Shown here in pieces: positions 33,636-45,576 of a stretch of 64,000 bases of DNA. Source of the stretch: Fusarium oxysporum f. sp. lycopersici 4287 (lineage: Eukaryota; Ascomycota; Sordariomycetes; Hypocreales; Nectriaceae). Every line of letters starts with the position of its first letter. Within the stretch, counting starts at the first letter, position 1. The DNA is taken from assembly GCF_000149955.1 (NCBI RefSeq), contig NC_030992.1, positions 337,669 to 401,668 of the forward strand, in the 5' to 3' direction. The notes under the pieces were generated by a model. It was not told the origin of the DNA. It searched no databases and worked only from the letters and a program-made list of their open reading frames with translations. The translations under genes and the position numbers were made by a program.

Positions 33636-35200
33636 ATGTCTCAAAGCGATTGTATCTCGCCTCGGGGCGTCGGGTTCTTGCCCGACGCTCCCAAATTCTT
33701 CGACGTTCTCAACGATTTGTGGGATCCAGAGACAAACCCGGAGGGCATCGTCAATCTTGGCCTCGCTGAGAATGTAGGGATCCGTTATATTAAACGTATG
33801 CTTGGGCTAATAGATACAGGCGCTGATGCAAACGGAAATGACCTCTTTCATTAACTCCCATGTATGAACTTCCCAAGATTTCACGTATGATGTATACTGA
33901 TCATGTCAGCTTCGCGCTGAACCTCATGCATTGACTTATGGGGATGGATTTACTGGTTCGAAGCTACTCAAAGAGGCCTTTTGCCAGTTGTTAAACGATT
34001 ACTTCAACCCTCGCATCCCCGTCCTGCCGTCGCACTTGACTATCACGCCTGGCGTGGGTAATGCAATTGAATGCTGTGCGTGGTCGCTCTTCAACTCGCA
34101 GGACCAAGTACTCATCGGACGACCTTATTGGACTGCATTCAATTACATCTTTGGCATCCGAGCCGGGTAAGTTTATCCCTTCATTATTCCAGAACCAGCC
34201 ATTAACCTCAAACAGGGTCCAGGTCCGTGAGGTTTCATTCAGCGGCACTGACCCTTTCTGTCTGGAAGCTATTAATGAATATGAGAAGGAATACATACAG
34301 GCACAGAAAGAGGGAAAATGTGTTCAAGCTATACTTTTATGCTCCCCGCACAACCCACTAGGTCTGTATTGACAGAAGTTTAAATTGTATACAAACGACA
34401 GAAACTGACAAATCAACAAGGTCGCTGTTACAGCAAACGAGTCTTGATAGCCTATATGCGGCTATGTGGTAAATTGGGACTTCATCTTATTGTCGACGAG
34501 ATCTATGCACTATCGGTTTTTGAGAACCCCGAAATGGATGATCCTGTTCCATTCACTTCCATATTGTCTTTGAGTGCTGAAGGACTTATGGATCCTCGAA
34601 AAGTCCATGTCCAATGGGGATTCAGCAAAGTATGAAATTCAACGCTTTCTTATATACCTTCTTGAGTTGACACCACGCCAGGATTTCGGTGCCACTGGTA
34701 TACGCATCGGTTGCCTCATAAGTCAATCTAATCCATTATTTCTAAAGTCTCTTGAGAGCTTCTCGTGAGTCTTCAAGTATTGCGTGTTTGTCTATGGTTA
34801 TTGATTAAATCTCAGACTCTTCAACTTTCCATCGAGCCTTGCTGATAATGTGGCGGCGTCCCTCCTGTTGGACAAGGAATTCACTAAAAGCTATATCCTT
34901 TTGTATCGATCGCGGCTTTCGCAGAGTTACAAGCATGTCACTCAGTTCCTGCAAGAGCATGGGATACCATATCGCAAGTCAAACGCCTCTTTGTTTTTGA
35001 TGGTGAACTTGACAGCGGCAAGCCATCATTACGCCACGAGTGATGATGATATTCTAGCTCTTTTGAGAAAAGAAAAGCTATATATCACATCGGCAAGTGG
35101 CTACAGGAATGAAGAGCCCGGGTGGTTTCGTCTAGTGATTGCGCACCCACAATATGTGTTGGATGAAGGGTTGAAAAGGATGCTCAGAGCTTTGTCTTAA
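33636..35200 (+). CDS. PLP aminotransferase, ACC-synthase-like
   Basis: Fold-type I PLP enzyme related to 1-aminocyclopropane-1-carboxylate synthases and fungal secondary-metabolism members such as GliI. Seven exons: 33636..33773, 33820..33861, 33910..34166, 34216..34361, 34421..34629, 34682..34764 and 34816..35200; all phases agree, 419 aa. Motifs: NLGLAEN near the N-terminus, HALTYGDGFTGSK, TITPGVGNAIE, CSPHNPLG, then DEIYALSVF with the PLP-contacting Asp and Tyr. GFSKDFGATGIRIG carries the Schiff-base Lys, split by intron 5, and the Arg that binds the substrate carboxylate lies near GWFRLV. Whether it makes ACC, cleaves a C-S bond or transaminates cannot be decided here. It is divergent from an MCT-type carrier. 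Confidence 0.88.
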
Positions 35201-36329
35201 GCCCTATATTAGACTTTAGATGAGTTTGAGAGAGAAAGACATATTTGTAGATGGCATCACTGAATGGTATAAGAGTTACAGATACGGTTGCAATTTAGCA
35301 ATACTTGAGCACTGTGGTTAAGTTTGTATATACTATCTGGGTCTCCATCTCGAAGCCCTGTATCACGAGAAGCAGGCTAGAAACAATCCAATACTTAAGT
35401 TAAGCAATGGATGTGTCAAACCTGTTTAGAATAATGTTTATCGTTTCTTATCACAGCCATTGTTTTCAGCGGCTTAGGAAATACTCTGGTCACTGAAACA
35501 CTTGAACACTTTGGTGTCCCAAGGCGGCATGTCATGAAATCATTGATGGAGATTCGCCGATGGATATGAAAAATCTCGGAAGAACTATGTTGGACAGATG
35601 GATTAACTAAGGCCCAACCGAGAACGATGCAGAATCTCTGCCAAAGCAATGTGTCTTTCCCCGTTCAAAGTTGTCCGAAAAGTCCGATGCCCCCGCTATT
35701 TACAGCTTCTGACTACAATTGATGACGTTAGATGTATCGGCGACGAGAGGACTGATCATCCTCACCATTCCTCTGAGCTTTCTACAGCTTTGCCACCTAC
35801 GGCCGGGACTGGCTCCAGGCGCTTGGATGATGACCCCGCTTCCACACAAACTGCTCGAAAAGGCTCGAATAAATGCACTAGATAGTGTCATTCTACCTCC
35901 CGCCTATCCTATAATAACCGAAAATGATCAGAAAGTGCAGACCAGAGACACCAGGGAGAAGAGGACGCTGCAGGGCGATAGCCGTAGCTAACTTGCGGCG
36001 CAGCAGTCGCCGCAGCCGCGAGAAATGACGACTCGATGACTTTCCGCCAGCATTCCCCGCTTTCCTGCCCTCACAACTTTATATCCTCTCAGAACTGCCA
36101 TATTTCTATTATAAATATATTATAATGTAATAATATATTACTAATAAGGAGGTTATAGGTAGAAATACTATTACAAAAGTAGTATTAGATTAAAGGATTT
36201 ACCTGCATTTAACTTACAGCTTATGCTAGTTAAAAGTTTCCATCATAAACCACTTTTTACTTAGCACAGATTATCAGATCTGGGCAGTTTTAGCTATTTT
36301 ACTCTAATAAAAGCAATGAATACATATAA
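35201..36329. other. Intergenic region, AT-rich at its right end
   Basis: No supported gene. A 90-codon plus-strand ORF near 35719 has no domain. 36090-36300 is very AT-rich (for example tattataaatatattataatg). Confidence 0.4.
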
Positions 36330-37678
36330 CTAGCTCTGTTGCCACTTATTAATAATTATTTGCCACTCACCCTGCTTAATAGCCTGTTCTTTAATCGTCT
36401 CCTCCCACCTCTTAAGACAAGAAACCCACGCGTTAACAAACCGAGCTTTTTGACAGTCTTCAGCGTTCAAACAGTCATCTCTTGCCCTTGCATCAAGTGA
36501 CACTACTTGATCCCTCATCTTGATTGACAAAGCTTTGAGGTGTCGCTCTGTACTGCCTCTATTCAGTAACGCTGAATGTGCTGTGATCAACTCGACATAT
36601 TGCACTTGGATAGCAGTTTGAACCTCGTCTAGCTCCTCATGCCACTTGTACATTTCATGAGTGGGGCGCATTTCGGAAACCTGTTCATCTTGGCTGATTC
36701 TTCTGTAGAGATTATTGCGCGCGCTTTGGTCGTCCATGTGCTCAAGTGAACTTGCCACAGCTTGCTGCACCAAGAACCGCTCCACCGTTGCCGCTGCCTC
36801 GTACCCGACGTTACCACCGTCCATGTACTCGCTTCCCACTGAGAGAGGAACCGCGTTTTCCATGGTTGCCTGGGTCACGTTCGCAGCAGTATTGCCAGGA
36901 TCGAGCGCAGCAGAAAGCGAATCAATCTGAGCTTCGGCGCCGTGGAAGAAGCCATCCGCAAAATTGCTGGGATCCGCCGTAGCTGAGTCTGCTATTTCCC
37001 CGAGACTTTCTGGCGGATCGAAGACTACCCCTTGTGCTGATGCTCCCTCGACTCCCATGGCTGCGATGTCGCTGAGCAGTACTGAAGTCCCAAAGCCAAT
37101 ACCAGCCGTTAACACATTGACAACGATAGGTATCACACGATCTCGTAGATTGCATTCATACGGCGTGATTTTATATTTCTTGATGATGCCATTGATCACG
37201 TTGAGCTTTGAGCACGCTACCCAAAGCTGTCTGAAGCCGACAATGGATGTGATGGTCGACAATCCCATGGTCGGAAGCCAGAGGATGGCGCCCATGCCAA
37301 TCTTGGTAGAGTAGCCGTATATTTGGCGGTTCTTGAGCACCTCTCGCTCTCGAATCTCGTTCATCCTCTGCGTTGTAACCAATTCCTCGAGCTTCGTCTC
37401 ATATTCGAGGCGGTTGAAGTAAAGTGATTCTTTAATTTTCATTTCTTCTGTCTGCTTTTCTGTCTGCCACCTTCCTGTTGATTGCTGTCCAGATTCACAT
37501 TTAAATATCCTGGACCCCTGTTTTCAGCTTTCAGCCTTGCGGGGGCCACAAGGGTCCACTTGTTGTTGACATCAGGCCATGGCGTTGTGGCCGAGGCTAG
37601 ACCGATCTCAGGCGGCGCCGCATATATTCCTCGAAATTCCACCATAAGAGACCCACGCGTCAATCCTTTAGGCCCCAT
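36330..37678 (-). CDS. Two-exon membrane-associated protein, unknown function
   Basis: Not recognised. Exon 2 (36330..37451) encodes a charged helix (LEYETKLEELVTTQRMNE), two hydrophobic segments (GAILWLPTMGLSTITSIVG and VIPIVVNVLTAGIGFGTSV), a Ser/Ala/Asn-rich middle and a helical, Lys/Glu-rich C-terminus. Exon 1 (37499..37678) supplies 60 residues beginning MGPKGLTRGSLMVEF. A 47-nt intron (GTGAAT...AGCAG) joins them in phase, giving 433 aa. Without splicing, the first frame ends in a TGA overlapping the ATG of the second (ATGA at 37439-37442), which I regard as coincidence. Function unknown. Confidence 0.6.
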
Positions 37679-38368
37679 AGGCTGCAGACCCAAGTCTTAG
37701 TCAATTCACTAGCCGTCTCCCGCCGGGGAACGGAGACGGTGAAGGACCATCGAAAGTCTATTTGGTCACAAGGTTGACCCTTTATACAAAGTCCAGAGGA
37801 AAAGCTCTCCTCCCACGTCATGGCAGCATGTTGCCGAATTCAGACCCATGATAACACTACTGCAGCAAGGGTTTAATATGGTATGCTGAACAATCTGGCC
37901 TGTGCACAGGGCGAAGCTTTTCCGTTTAGGAAAGATAGCCCATCTCACCAGCACGCTTTCAGCCCCATTGTCCTTTTTGCGTCTCACTAATGATTCTTTT
38001 GGGAACTGGAGTACATTTCAACTCCGTCTTATCACGGAGAATCCCTGATGTTTTCATTTCATCCAATACTACATCTCCGAGGCTTTAGTACTTGTCTGAG
38101 AAGAAAGAGGATAAAATCCATGACAGATGAAAGGTCAGTTCCAAAAAGCATTCCAGTCAACAGAGCCATCGATGAGCTATAGCTTCTCCAGCAAGGTGGA
38201 AGGCTTGTGTCATCCTCTCCATCAAGCTCTTTGCGGAACTTGATGTATGCGTTCGTTGACAGAGCTTCGGTAACAGGTGAGAGAGTTGAGACAGCCTTCC
38301 AGACAAAAAATGTCTGGATAACCTGACTTGTAGTACGGGCGATGATATGGGCGATAGTATGGGAGTAG
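37679..38368. other. Intergenic region, no gene seen
   Basis: About 700 bases without a recognisable gene; minus-strand ORFs under 75 codons only. Confidence 0.4.
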
Positions 38369-39296
38369 TTAAGTATACTGTTGGCTCGTTCGCACCGTCA
38401 CCGTATCTGCCTTGAAATCCTCAGAAGCTAGTTGGTCAACTACATATTTGTAGTTTAGCTGGGGAGCATCCTTCTGCACATTGCAAATAGATTTCTCGTC
38501 AAGCCCAACTTCGTCAGTTGGGTTCCGAATCGTGACTTGCAGTGTAGTCTGCAGATTGAAAGCAACCTGAGTGAGCTTCCTGCTGTTGTATAAAAACCAC
38601 TATGCCAAAGGGCTCAAAAACATAAGGACCCCTACATTAGGGCCTAAGGCAACAGGGCTTTTATTCTGTATAACACCCGGCCTTCCCAGCTGTGATGTTA
38701 CCAGGATGTACTTGAGAGATGAGTATTGAGGCGATATCAATGTACTTCTGGGCTTCGTTGCTATCGGTGGGGGCATCGTTAATGGAAGCCGGATGGATGT
38801 TACCTTGCACGTCTTCTGGTTTGTCGTGGTTCGGCTATTGTTTGAATCGCTGCAAAGTGGGAATGGCATGTCTTTCAAAAAAATGTAATCGTCCTGCCCA
38901 TTGCTTCTGACTGATCCTAAGACAGGGGTAACATAGCCTTGGCGTTAGTGTTGGCAGGAAATAGTTCAGTAATTGTGTTGGCCAGGTTGCCAATGGCTCA
39001 AGATCTTCTCCATTCGCGCCTCTCATACAAACCTTGTAAGCATTAACTATTTTTGCAAAGTTCTGCTTGTCGGTGTCAACTTGCTTCATAGTCAGGTTAA
39101 CGTTAATCCAGCCACACCCTTTGCCTAATGGATAAGGGCTTTCGAGAATTTTTCTCGCCTTGTACTCATTATCTGAATATAGGACTATGAAACCGGTGTT
39201 GCGATAGATATGAATGGAGTCTTTGGCGAAGGTGATGATCGGCATGGCATTGCAGAGAATGCCCCCTCTGAGGATGGGTGCTCCAGTGCCAGACAT
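38369..39296 (-). pseudogene. Degraded gene of unknown family
   Basis: Protein-like segments on the minus strand are broken by stops and frame changes. MSGTGAPILRGGILCNAMPI and KGCGWINVNLTMKQVDTD precede a TAG at 38835-38837. The same frame then continues as DKPEDVQGNIHPASINDAP and DIASILISQVHPGNITAGK, ending at a TAA. A third segment, LQTTLQVTIRNPTDEVGLD ... FKADTVTVRTSQQYT, ends at 38369. Introns may explain one junction, but the in-frame TAG between two coherent stretches suggests decay. Family not recognised. Confidence 0.35.
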
Positions 39297-40100
39297 TGCA
39301 ACCCCGATTTTTCATATAAAAGTGATGTTTCGGAGATAATGAGGGCAAAGAAGAGATGGAGAAGTTCAGCTCAGCAGTGATGCGGGGTTGCATGAAAATG
39401 AGGCTGCAGAACCAGGTTGAGCAAGGCAGAAGGCTCGTTAGTCATAATATTGGACATGCTGACGCCTGACATGCGGTCTATTTGTTTAAGGTGATAAGTG
39501 GAAATCTACCTTATGTGAAGCATTTCAAATACATGGCAAATTAAAACAATTACAATCCCCATCGCCTCAATGAATCAATGAATCAACGAAGTATACTCAC
39601 GTCAAGATTCTGAGAGTGGTATTAAGCTCTCAGCCGGCCAGTCTTTCGTGAAATGTACCTATCGATTACGAAGCAAGTTGCTTACATATACGTCTACTCC
39701 TGCGCGTTAAGCTGTCATTTGCTCAGCGATAAATATCTAGCTTATAACTTCGATATTATACTAAGATGCCTAACTGATTGCTATAGCATAAAGCTGATAT
39801 AAGGAAAGCCTACCTTTTTAAAACTTGTTTTTAACCTTGTTGATATCTTAGCGACTTAAATCAAAGCAGCGCAATAATAGTAACACCTAAATACCTTTAT
39901 CACATTGGTGAAAACCTTATTATCAACCGTCACGTGCTCCCGGCACAGGCGTAACATGGAAATATTTAAACGTGGCCTGCTCTCACTTTCCACTTTTGCT
40001 TTTCCATCGCATGCCACGCTTACTGCAAGTCAGATGTCTTACTGTTTTACTTTGGTTTCTCCCATCCTCCCTCCCAACTAACACGTCGAACAAAGTCACC
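39297..40100. other. Intergenic region, AT-rich in the middle
   Basis: No gene seen. 39640-39910 is AT-rich with TA-biased strings. Confidence 0.4.
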
Positions 40101-41170
40101 ATGCTTCTCACCTTCCGGAAGCTTGTCTTCATCTTGATGATTATGATTGTTAGTAGTCTTGCCGTCATGCCGTTGGTATCGTATGTGCGTGACCAAAGAT
40201 CATGCGGCAACTATGACGCTCCTGGCATCGCGTTCGCCTTAGCTCATGACCATGGGTAACTACATTGACACTGGGGTAACTTTCTTGTGACTCTTAAGTA
40301 TAGAACTGCGCCGATCTTCTTTTAAAAATGCCCATCCGTGGCTGTCGCGAGAGTTGAAGGCATCGCACTTTACGAGGAGTTTATGCTACGACAAAACACG
40401 ACCTGGCCAACGATGGGCAATTCAAGCAGTCTACATATACCAGTATCCCAGCTATGGAGAGTATATGAACGATTTGGGAAACAGTCAGAAACTGTGCCAG
40501 AGGTCCACAAAGCCGCTGTCGAGCTGGTACAGAAAGGTTTGGACGCAGAAGTGGAGTTATATCTCGGCAACCCTATATGTTTTGTGAACCGTTGTTTTAT
40601 TTGGACAAGAAATGAACCATGTTTATCACGCCAGTACTATTGCCGAAGCAGTTCATCAAACGGGACTTACACAACCCTGGAATGGAAGAGCTACCGCTCC
40701 TCGTCTTGCTCTTCTTGGCAATGGGGAGGAGAACTTTAGTCGGCCTGAGAGTCTTGTCCTTGCCGTTGACAATAGCCAATACGGCTTCTATCTCGAGGTT
40801 ACCTACTAGAATGAACGCATAATAGAGATGGCCCGTCACAACTATCATCCTTATACTGGAAATAGAATTCTTCTGAAAGGGCATTTTCGTTCCAACAGGC
40901 GCTCGAGGATATTGTCAAAAGGTTTTTCGAATACAACCCAGGGGGTGGCAAGATGTCGTAGAATATCGAGGATCTTGTAATCTATGGCGATAATATTTGA
41001 GACCCCCACTTTCCAAACAACTCTAGACTCCTAACTCGTTCTAGGTGCACGTCAAAGTCAACCGCTTTACTCTCCTGCTCTAGGGCTTGCTCAAGCCACG
41101 TTTAAGAACCTCGATGATTCTTTTCTTACCATCAGAAAGAGAGCTCAGTTTGGGTGTTGCTGGAAATCTG
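40101..41170 (+). pseudogene. Relic of a fungal Hsp70/actin-like ATPase-domain protein
   Basis: The 5' frame starts with a hydrophobic leader (KLVFILMIMIVSSLAVMP), then NYDAPGIAFALAHDHG, which reads like the start of a phosphate-binding strand. A plausible intron (GTAACT...GTATAG) leads to a frame with a TAA just before SVAVARVEGIALYEEFMLR, typical of a fungal Hsp70-like family. PVSQLWRVYERFGKQSETV follows, then a frame change near 40610 to PRLALLGNGEENFSRPESL plus VLAVDNSQYGF. Further pieces (ALEDIVKRFFEYNPGGGK; LYSPALGLAQATFKN) reach about 41170. With at least one nonsense and one frameshift change it is not a working gene. Confidence 0.5.
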
Positions 41171-41754
41171 GAGGGAGGGGCTGTCCAAGGGTATGGAGAG
41201 ACGAGATATATATCTAGAAGGGGTCAATAAGAGCTACATTAGTAAAGTTCCTAGCCTGGCTATAATAAAAGTATCAGAAAGACATTAATTATTAAAGCTA
41301 TTGAATTATAGTTAGTAATTATAATTAAATTCATAAAATAAAAAATAATTAAGGTTTAATTTTAAAATTAAATTTTATAAGTTATTTTTTGCCCTTACAC
41401 CCTTAAGTAAATCCTTTTATTATTGTTTAATTATTATATAAAATACCTTAAATATTTATAACCACTTCTTTTATCTTACCCTAGAAGTATAATCTGCTTA
41501 TATCAGAACGATTACATATAGTCTAACTAAAATAGTGCGGCACTAGTTGTGCTGGTTGATGCGTTCACATAATCGTAATCATCGCCGCGCAATGACGTCG
41601 ATGTTGACACCAAGATCTCAGATGAGTAAGTGATCACGCGACACAACCATATGATTATTAGCTCACTTAAAAATCCGCAAACTTAAATATCCAAGCATGA
41701 AGATGCTTGGACTCCCAACTAAGGTTGTATTTTGGCTTATCTCCTACCAAGAAA
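41171..41754. repeat. AT-rich intergenic stretch
   Basis: 41270-41470 is almost pure A/T (for example aaaataaaaaataattaagg). No ORF. It lies just upstream of an MFS gene and resembles the other AT-rich gaps of the window. Confidence 0.4.
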
Positions 41755-43379
41755 ATGTGGTCGTACGTTCAGCGTCGTCAGATCGCCAACCAGGTAAGAT
41801 TGGACCACCGCAATCACATCGAATCAGTCGAGCACGCTAGACCTTGTCTTCAAAAACGGTCATTTTCACCACCCAACAACACAAAAACCTCTGAAGAAGG
41901 AAGCCCGCAAAAGTCTAGCGAGAGTCGCTTCCAAGTCCAAAGTGTAGGCGAAGATGATCCTCTAAACCCATTGAACTGGTCGCGATTAGCGAGAGCGAAG
42001 AACGTCTTTATCATTTGCTTCCTAGTATTTACCCAATGCTGGGCTGGTTCCGCGATATCGATGGGAAACTCTTTGGCCAGTGAAGAGTTCCACGTAAGCC
42101 AAGTCGCCGAGAATCTCTCTACTGCCATGTTCTTGTTCGGTGTTGGAACCGGGGCGTTATTCGCTGGACCCATATCTGAAACCGTTGGAAGAAATCCTAC
42201 GTATTTGGTGGCTACGGCATTTTATCTTTGCTTCATTGTTGGGTCGGCTATGACGCCTACTTTTGGTGGGCAAGTCGTTTGTCGATTCTTTGTGGGCTTA
42301 TCGGCTAGCGCAACATTAACCATCAATGGGGCGAGTGTGAGTGACCAGTTCAGGCCAGTCAAAAGAGCATTAGTGTTTCCGATTGTTGCTTGGGCAAATG
42401 TGGCAGGTAAGTCAATCTCTTCTGAGATCGAAACCGAATTATTAACGTCGTCATAGCTCCCGTTATTGCGCCAATAGCAGGTGGCTGGATTGTCTCCAAC
42501 CCAAACCTTGGTTGGCGTTGGACAGAATGGATAACTCTGATCATATCTGGAGCTTCCTTTATAGTAGCCCTGTTCTTCCTACCAGAGACATATTTTCCTT
42601 TGATTCTTTCATGGAAAGCAAAGGAGCTACGTCGAGTTACTGGTGATCAACGATACACTTCGCAACACGAGCAGAAGCATTCATTCTGGAAGCAAATGAA
42701 ACAAACCCTTCCACTACCAGCAACATTCTTCCGCAGTGAACCGGTCATTATTGTACTGGGCCTCTACCTCATTTTGCTTTACATCCTGCTCTTCAGCTTT
42801 CTCTCAGGCTTTGATTATATCTTCAAACACACATACGGACTCGAGCCTGGATACCAAGGCTCCTGCTTCGCAGCCATTGCTGTGGGAGCAACTGCTTTCG
42901 TCCTCTGTGGCCCTGGACTCTACGAGTGGGCAAGACAACATACCGAACGAGTCAAAGGCGCTTCCATCAAGCCCGAGTTCAGGCTCTGGCCCGCCATTGT
43001 CACAGCTCCATTCCTCCCCATCTCACTATTCTGGCTGGGCTGGACGAACTATTCCAGCATCTCCATCTGGAGCGGACTCGGAGCTTGTTTCCTGTTCGGC
43101 ATTGTGTTGACGTCTATTTATGTCAGTAGCTATGAGTACATCACTGATAGCTACGGAGAACACTCTGCTATCGCACTGGGCAGTATTACTATGTCACGGT
43201 ACCTTATCGCTGGCGGAATGGTCATGGCTGCGCGGCCTATGTATGAAGGTATTGGTGTTCACTGGACCATGACGCTTCTAGGGTGCATTGCAATGTTGCT
43301 TACGCCAGCGCCGATTTTGTTCTGGAAGTACGGTCCTCAGCTAAGGCGCAGAAGTCCATACGCAACTACTGATGTATAA
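41755..43379 (+). CDS. MFS multidrug transporter, DHA1 type
   Basis: Twelve-TM drug:H+ antiporter. Exon 1 is 41755..42406 and exon 2 is 42457..43379 (intron GTAAGT...CATAG), 524 aa. A hydrophilic N-terminus ends in DDPLNPLNWSRLARAKN, the usual entry to TM1. GPISETVGRNPTYLV is the loop 2-3 signature, and PVIAPIAGGWIVSNPNLGWRW is the antiporter motif C region and following loop, created across the splice. The long central loop (SWKAKELRRVTGDQRY) and FRSEPVIIVLGLYLILLY continue the FLU1/polyamine-transporter-like pattern. The start at 41755 is the only in-frame ATG before TM1. The substrate is not predictable. Confidence 0.88.
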
Positions 43380-43532
43380 GGCTTTTTGTCGTCCAACAGC
43401 TTTTCGATTCATGTACAATAGCAGGAGGAGAGCTGTAGATTGTAAAAGAGTCTTTCCTCGACATTATACACGTGTCTTCATATCAGGTATTATTGCTTGG
43501 CAAAATTCAAATCAGTACCTCTACTCCCAGCC

Positions 43533-44104
43533 TCACTCAACCTCAAACTCAACTGGCGCAATATGACTCAATGTAATCGGCGGGCCACTCGCATCTTCAC
43601 ACCCGTTCTTCGGAGAGTACTGACCAGTAGGCGACATAACATCCTCTTTCTTCCCATAGCGCCACCATTTAACCTCCTCATCCTCACATACTTTGAGTTG
43701 GTGCCTGTGGCCGGGCTTAAAGGCTCGATCGGCTTCAAGGGCAGCAGAGCGACGAAACCTATAAGTGACGGTGAAAGGGATGTTTGGCTCCAGAGTAATG
43801 AAGTAGGCATCATCTCGGCCGCTGAGTGCAAAGCTCAACTGTGGTCGTTTTGGACCCTGGTAGTCTCGAGCTGAAGTGGTGAACCTGTCATAAGATGTGT
43901 ACAGATGAAGTTCTTACGCCTTTGAGCAAGCCTGAGATTAAATATGGTATGCCATGTGAATATAGTGATAGGCTCAGAAGCGTGTGAGGTTGCTGTGATA
44001 GATATGGTAGGAGTGGAAAGTGATTCGGAGCCTCGTGTAAGTTTTGGTGGGTTGATAGATAAGGTTATGGATATTACTGGGGGGTTGGACGTATTTTCAG
44101 ACAT
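43533..44104 (-). CDS. Small conserved-looking protein, unknown function
   Basis: Two exons, 43918..44104 and 43533..43870, joined by a 47-nt intron (GTAAGA...TTCAG), 174 aa. The N-terminal half is beta-rich with repeated Ser/Thr-Ile strings (VISITLSINPP, TISITATSHAS). The second half has SFALSGRDDAYFITLEPNI and EDEEVKWWRYGKKED. No signal peptide, membrane segment or known domain is seen. The coherent splice supports a real gene. It lies between an MFS gene and the gasdermin-like/CHAT pair; no functional link is shown. Confidence 0.55.
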
Positions 44105-44316
44105 CTTGCCAAAGGTAAAGGGGGATTAATGAAACCAGTAATGTAACACGGAAGAAACATTGTTCTGAGTGCCTGGTCCTATATGTTGTTGGGTGGTGTT
44201 GATATGGTGAGTCAGACCACCATGTATGTCCTGAGGTTATGATGACATCAGTTGTGATTACTGATGGAGCCGTGCATGATCTCAACCATTAATATTTTAG
44301 CTCGTTATAGCAATAC

Positions 44317-45119
44317 TTAATACGATATTATCTCAACTTCGCCTATGTCATCATCGTCGTGTGTCTCTTCCAAGTCCGCCTCGATGATGTCCTCCTCGTC
44401 TTCATCTTCATCCCGCATCATCTCCTCGCCCATGACCTTCCACCTATTCTTGACATCCAAAAACGCACTATCGATATTCTTGCTCGCAAACCACTTGAAT
44501 CCAATTCGTCTGTAACCAACAGCATACACCTGTTCCGTGGGCGATAGATATATCTGTGTCTCCTGTGCGCTGTTGCCCCTTCTCAGATTACCCTGGATAT
44601 CTGCCAGTCCACCTGTAAGGTCAATCCCCCCTGCTAGTATGGCGCCCAACGGGACGCCCGCTCCCGCCGAAAGATCCTTAGAAGTAGAAATCGATTGAGC
44701 CACCTCGGCGGCGATCACAGTCCGAAGAGCAGTGATCACGTACATCTTGTGGCCGCTGGCGATGGCGTCTTGAATCTCATCCGCGTTCGCTCTTGAGATA
44801 TGATCTCTTTGAAGAATGAGAGAGGACCTTTGACCTCATAACACATGGCTTTGCACGCCGAAAGATTGAGCACATGCGTGCGAGAGCTATTCCAGGATCC
44901 TGATAGAAGCTTGGTAAGGCTAGCTTCCAGGGCTGAACCTTTGCTTTGTTCAATCCGTGTTTTAAAACCAAGCTGTTCTGATACGTGTATTGCATCGTCT
45001 GGGAGCGTATATGGCTTGAAAGCGTCGATATGAGGCTGGCTAATGTTGGGCACTAGGTTGCCTAGCTTAATCTTTCCCAGATCAATAGGAGTGCTGATGA
45101 GCACGAGTGGCAACGGCAT
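44317..45119 (-). CDS. Gasdermin-like protein candidate, reading frame apparently broken
   Basis: About 267 codons in two minus-strand frames, 45119 to about 44790 and about 44800 to 44317. Fungal gasdermins are 240-280 aa pore-forming proteins with an amphipathic N-terminal domain and a short inhibitory tail. Seen here: PLVLISTPIDLGKIKLGNL at the start; a middle with CYEVKGPLSFFKEI; SGHKMYVITALRTV; a Gly-rich stretch (GAILAGGIDLTGGL); QVYAVGYRRIGFKWF; and a strongly acidic tail of about 36 residues. The frame changes by one base near 44785-44800. A 50-nt GT-AG intron with weak signals (donor GTGCAA, AAAG acceptor, no clear branch point) could also join the frames but would delete coding-like sequence. 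Assignment rests on this pattern plus the head-to-head CHAT protease gene. It could be another fungal family. Confidence 0.5.
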
Positions 45120-45576
45120 TTTAAATAATAATAATAACGCAATCTTGTCGATACTGATACTATCGTTGAGAAATGGTAATAATACAAAAATGTTAATTGT
45201 AGGAAGCAGATTATATGGTGCAGCCCTTCACGGAAAACTCTCAAACATTGTGTTTCAGCTGCGGGGTTGTGCGGCATCTTCATGCCGATCGTAGAGTCCA
45301 GCCCTACGCCAATTGGCTATACAGCCTTTATTACTCGCCAACATCCTGGTATGTGTCTCATCAGAGGCGTAAGGCTATTGGATCTAGTGGAATGTGGCGG
45401 GCCGAGAATGTTATGACTTTTTACAAGTGAATGTGTTAGAAATGCCGTCTTTTAGTCAATCAAGTACTACTTTAAACCCTTATATCCACGGCCTGCACTT
45501 GCTGACGGTGTATCATCGAGACCCTGGTGAAACAGCACTCTAGGTTTCTTAAGAATACAGTTTATACCCTTCCGCA
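45120..45576. promoter_or_regulatory. Bidirectional promoter region of the gasdermin-like/CHAT pair
   Basis: 457 bases separate the two divergent start codons. It includes a TA-rich string at 45121-45140 and no ORF with coding character. Shared promoter space would allow joint expression. Confidence 0.5.

Noticed and set aside
37439..37442. ATGA stop-start overlap of two minus-strand ORFs, as in dicistronic termination-reinitiation.
   Set aside because: A 47-nt GT-AG intron (37452..37498) joins both ORFs in phase into one protein, which is the simpler reading.
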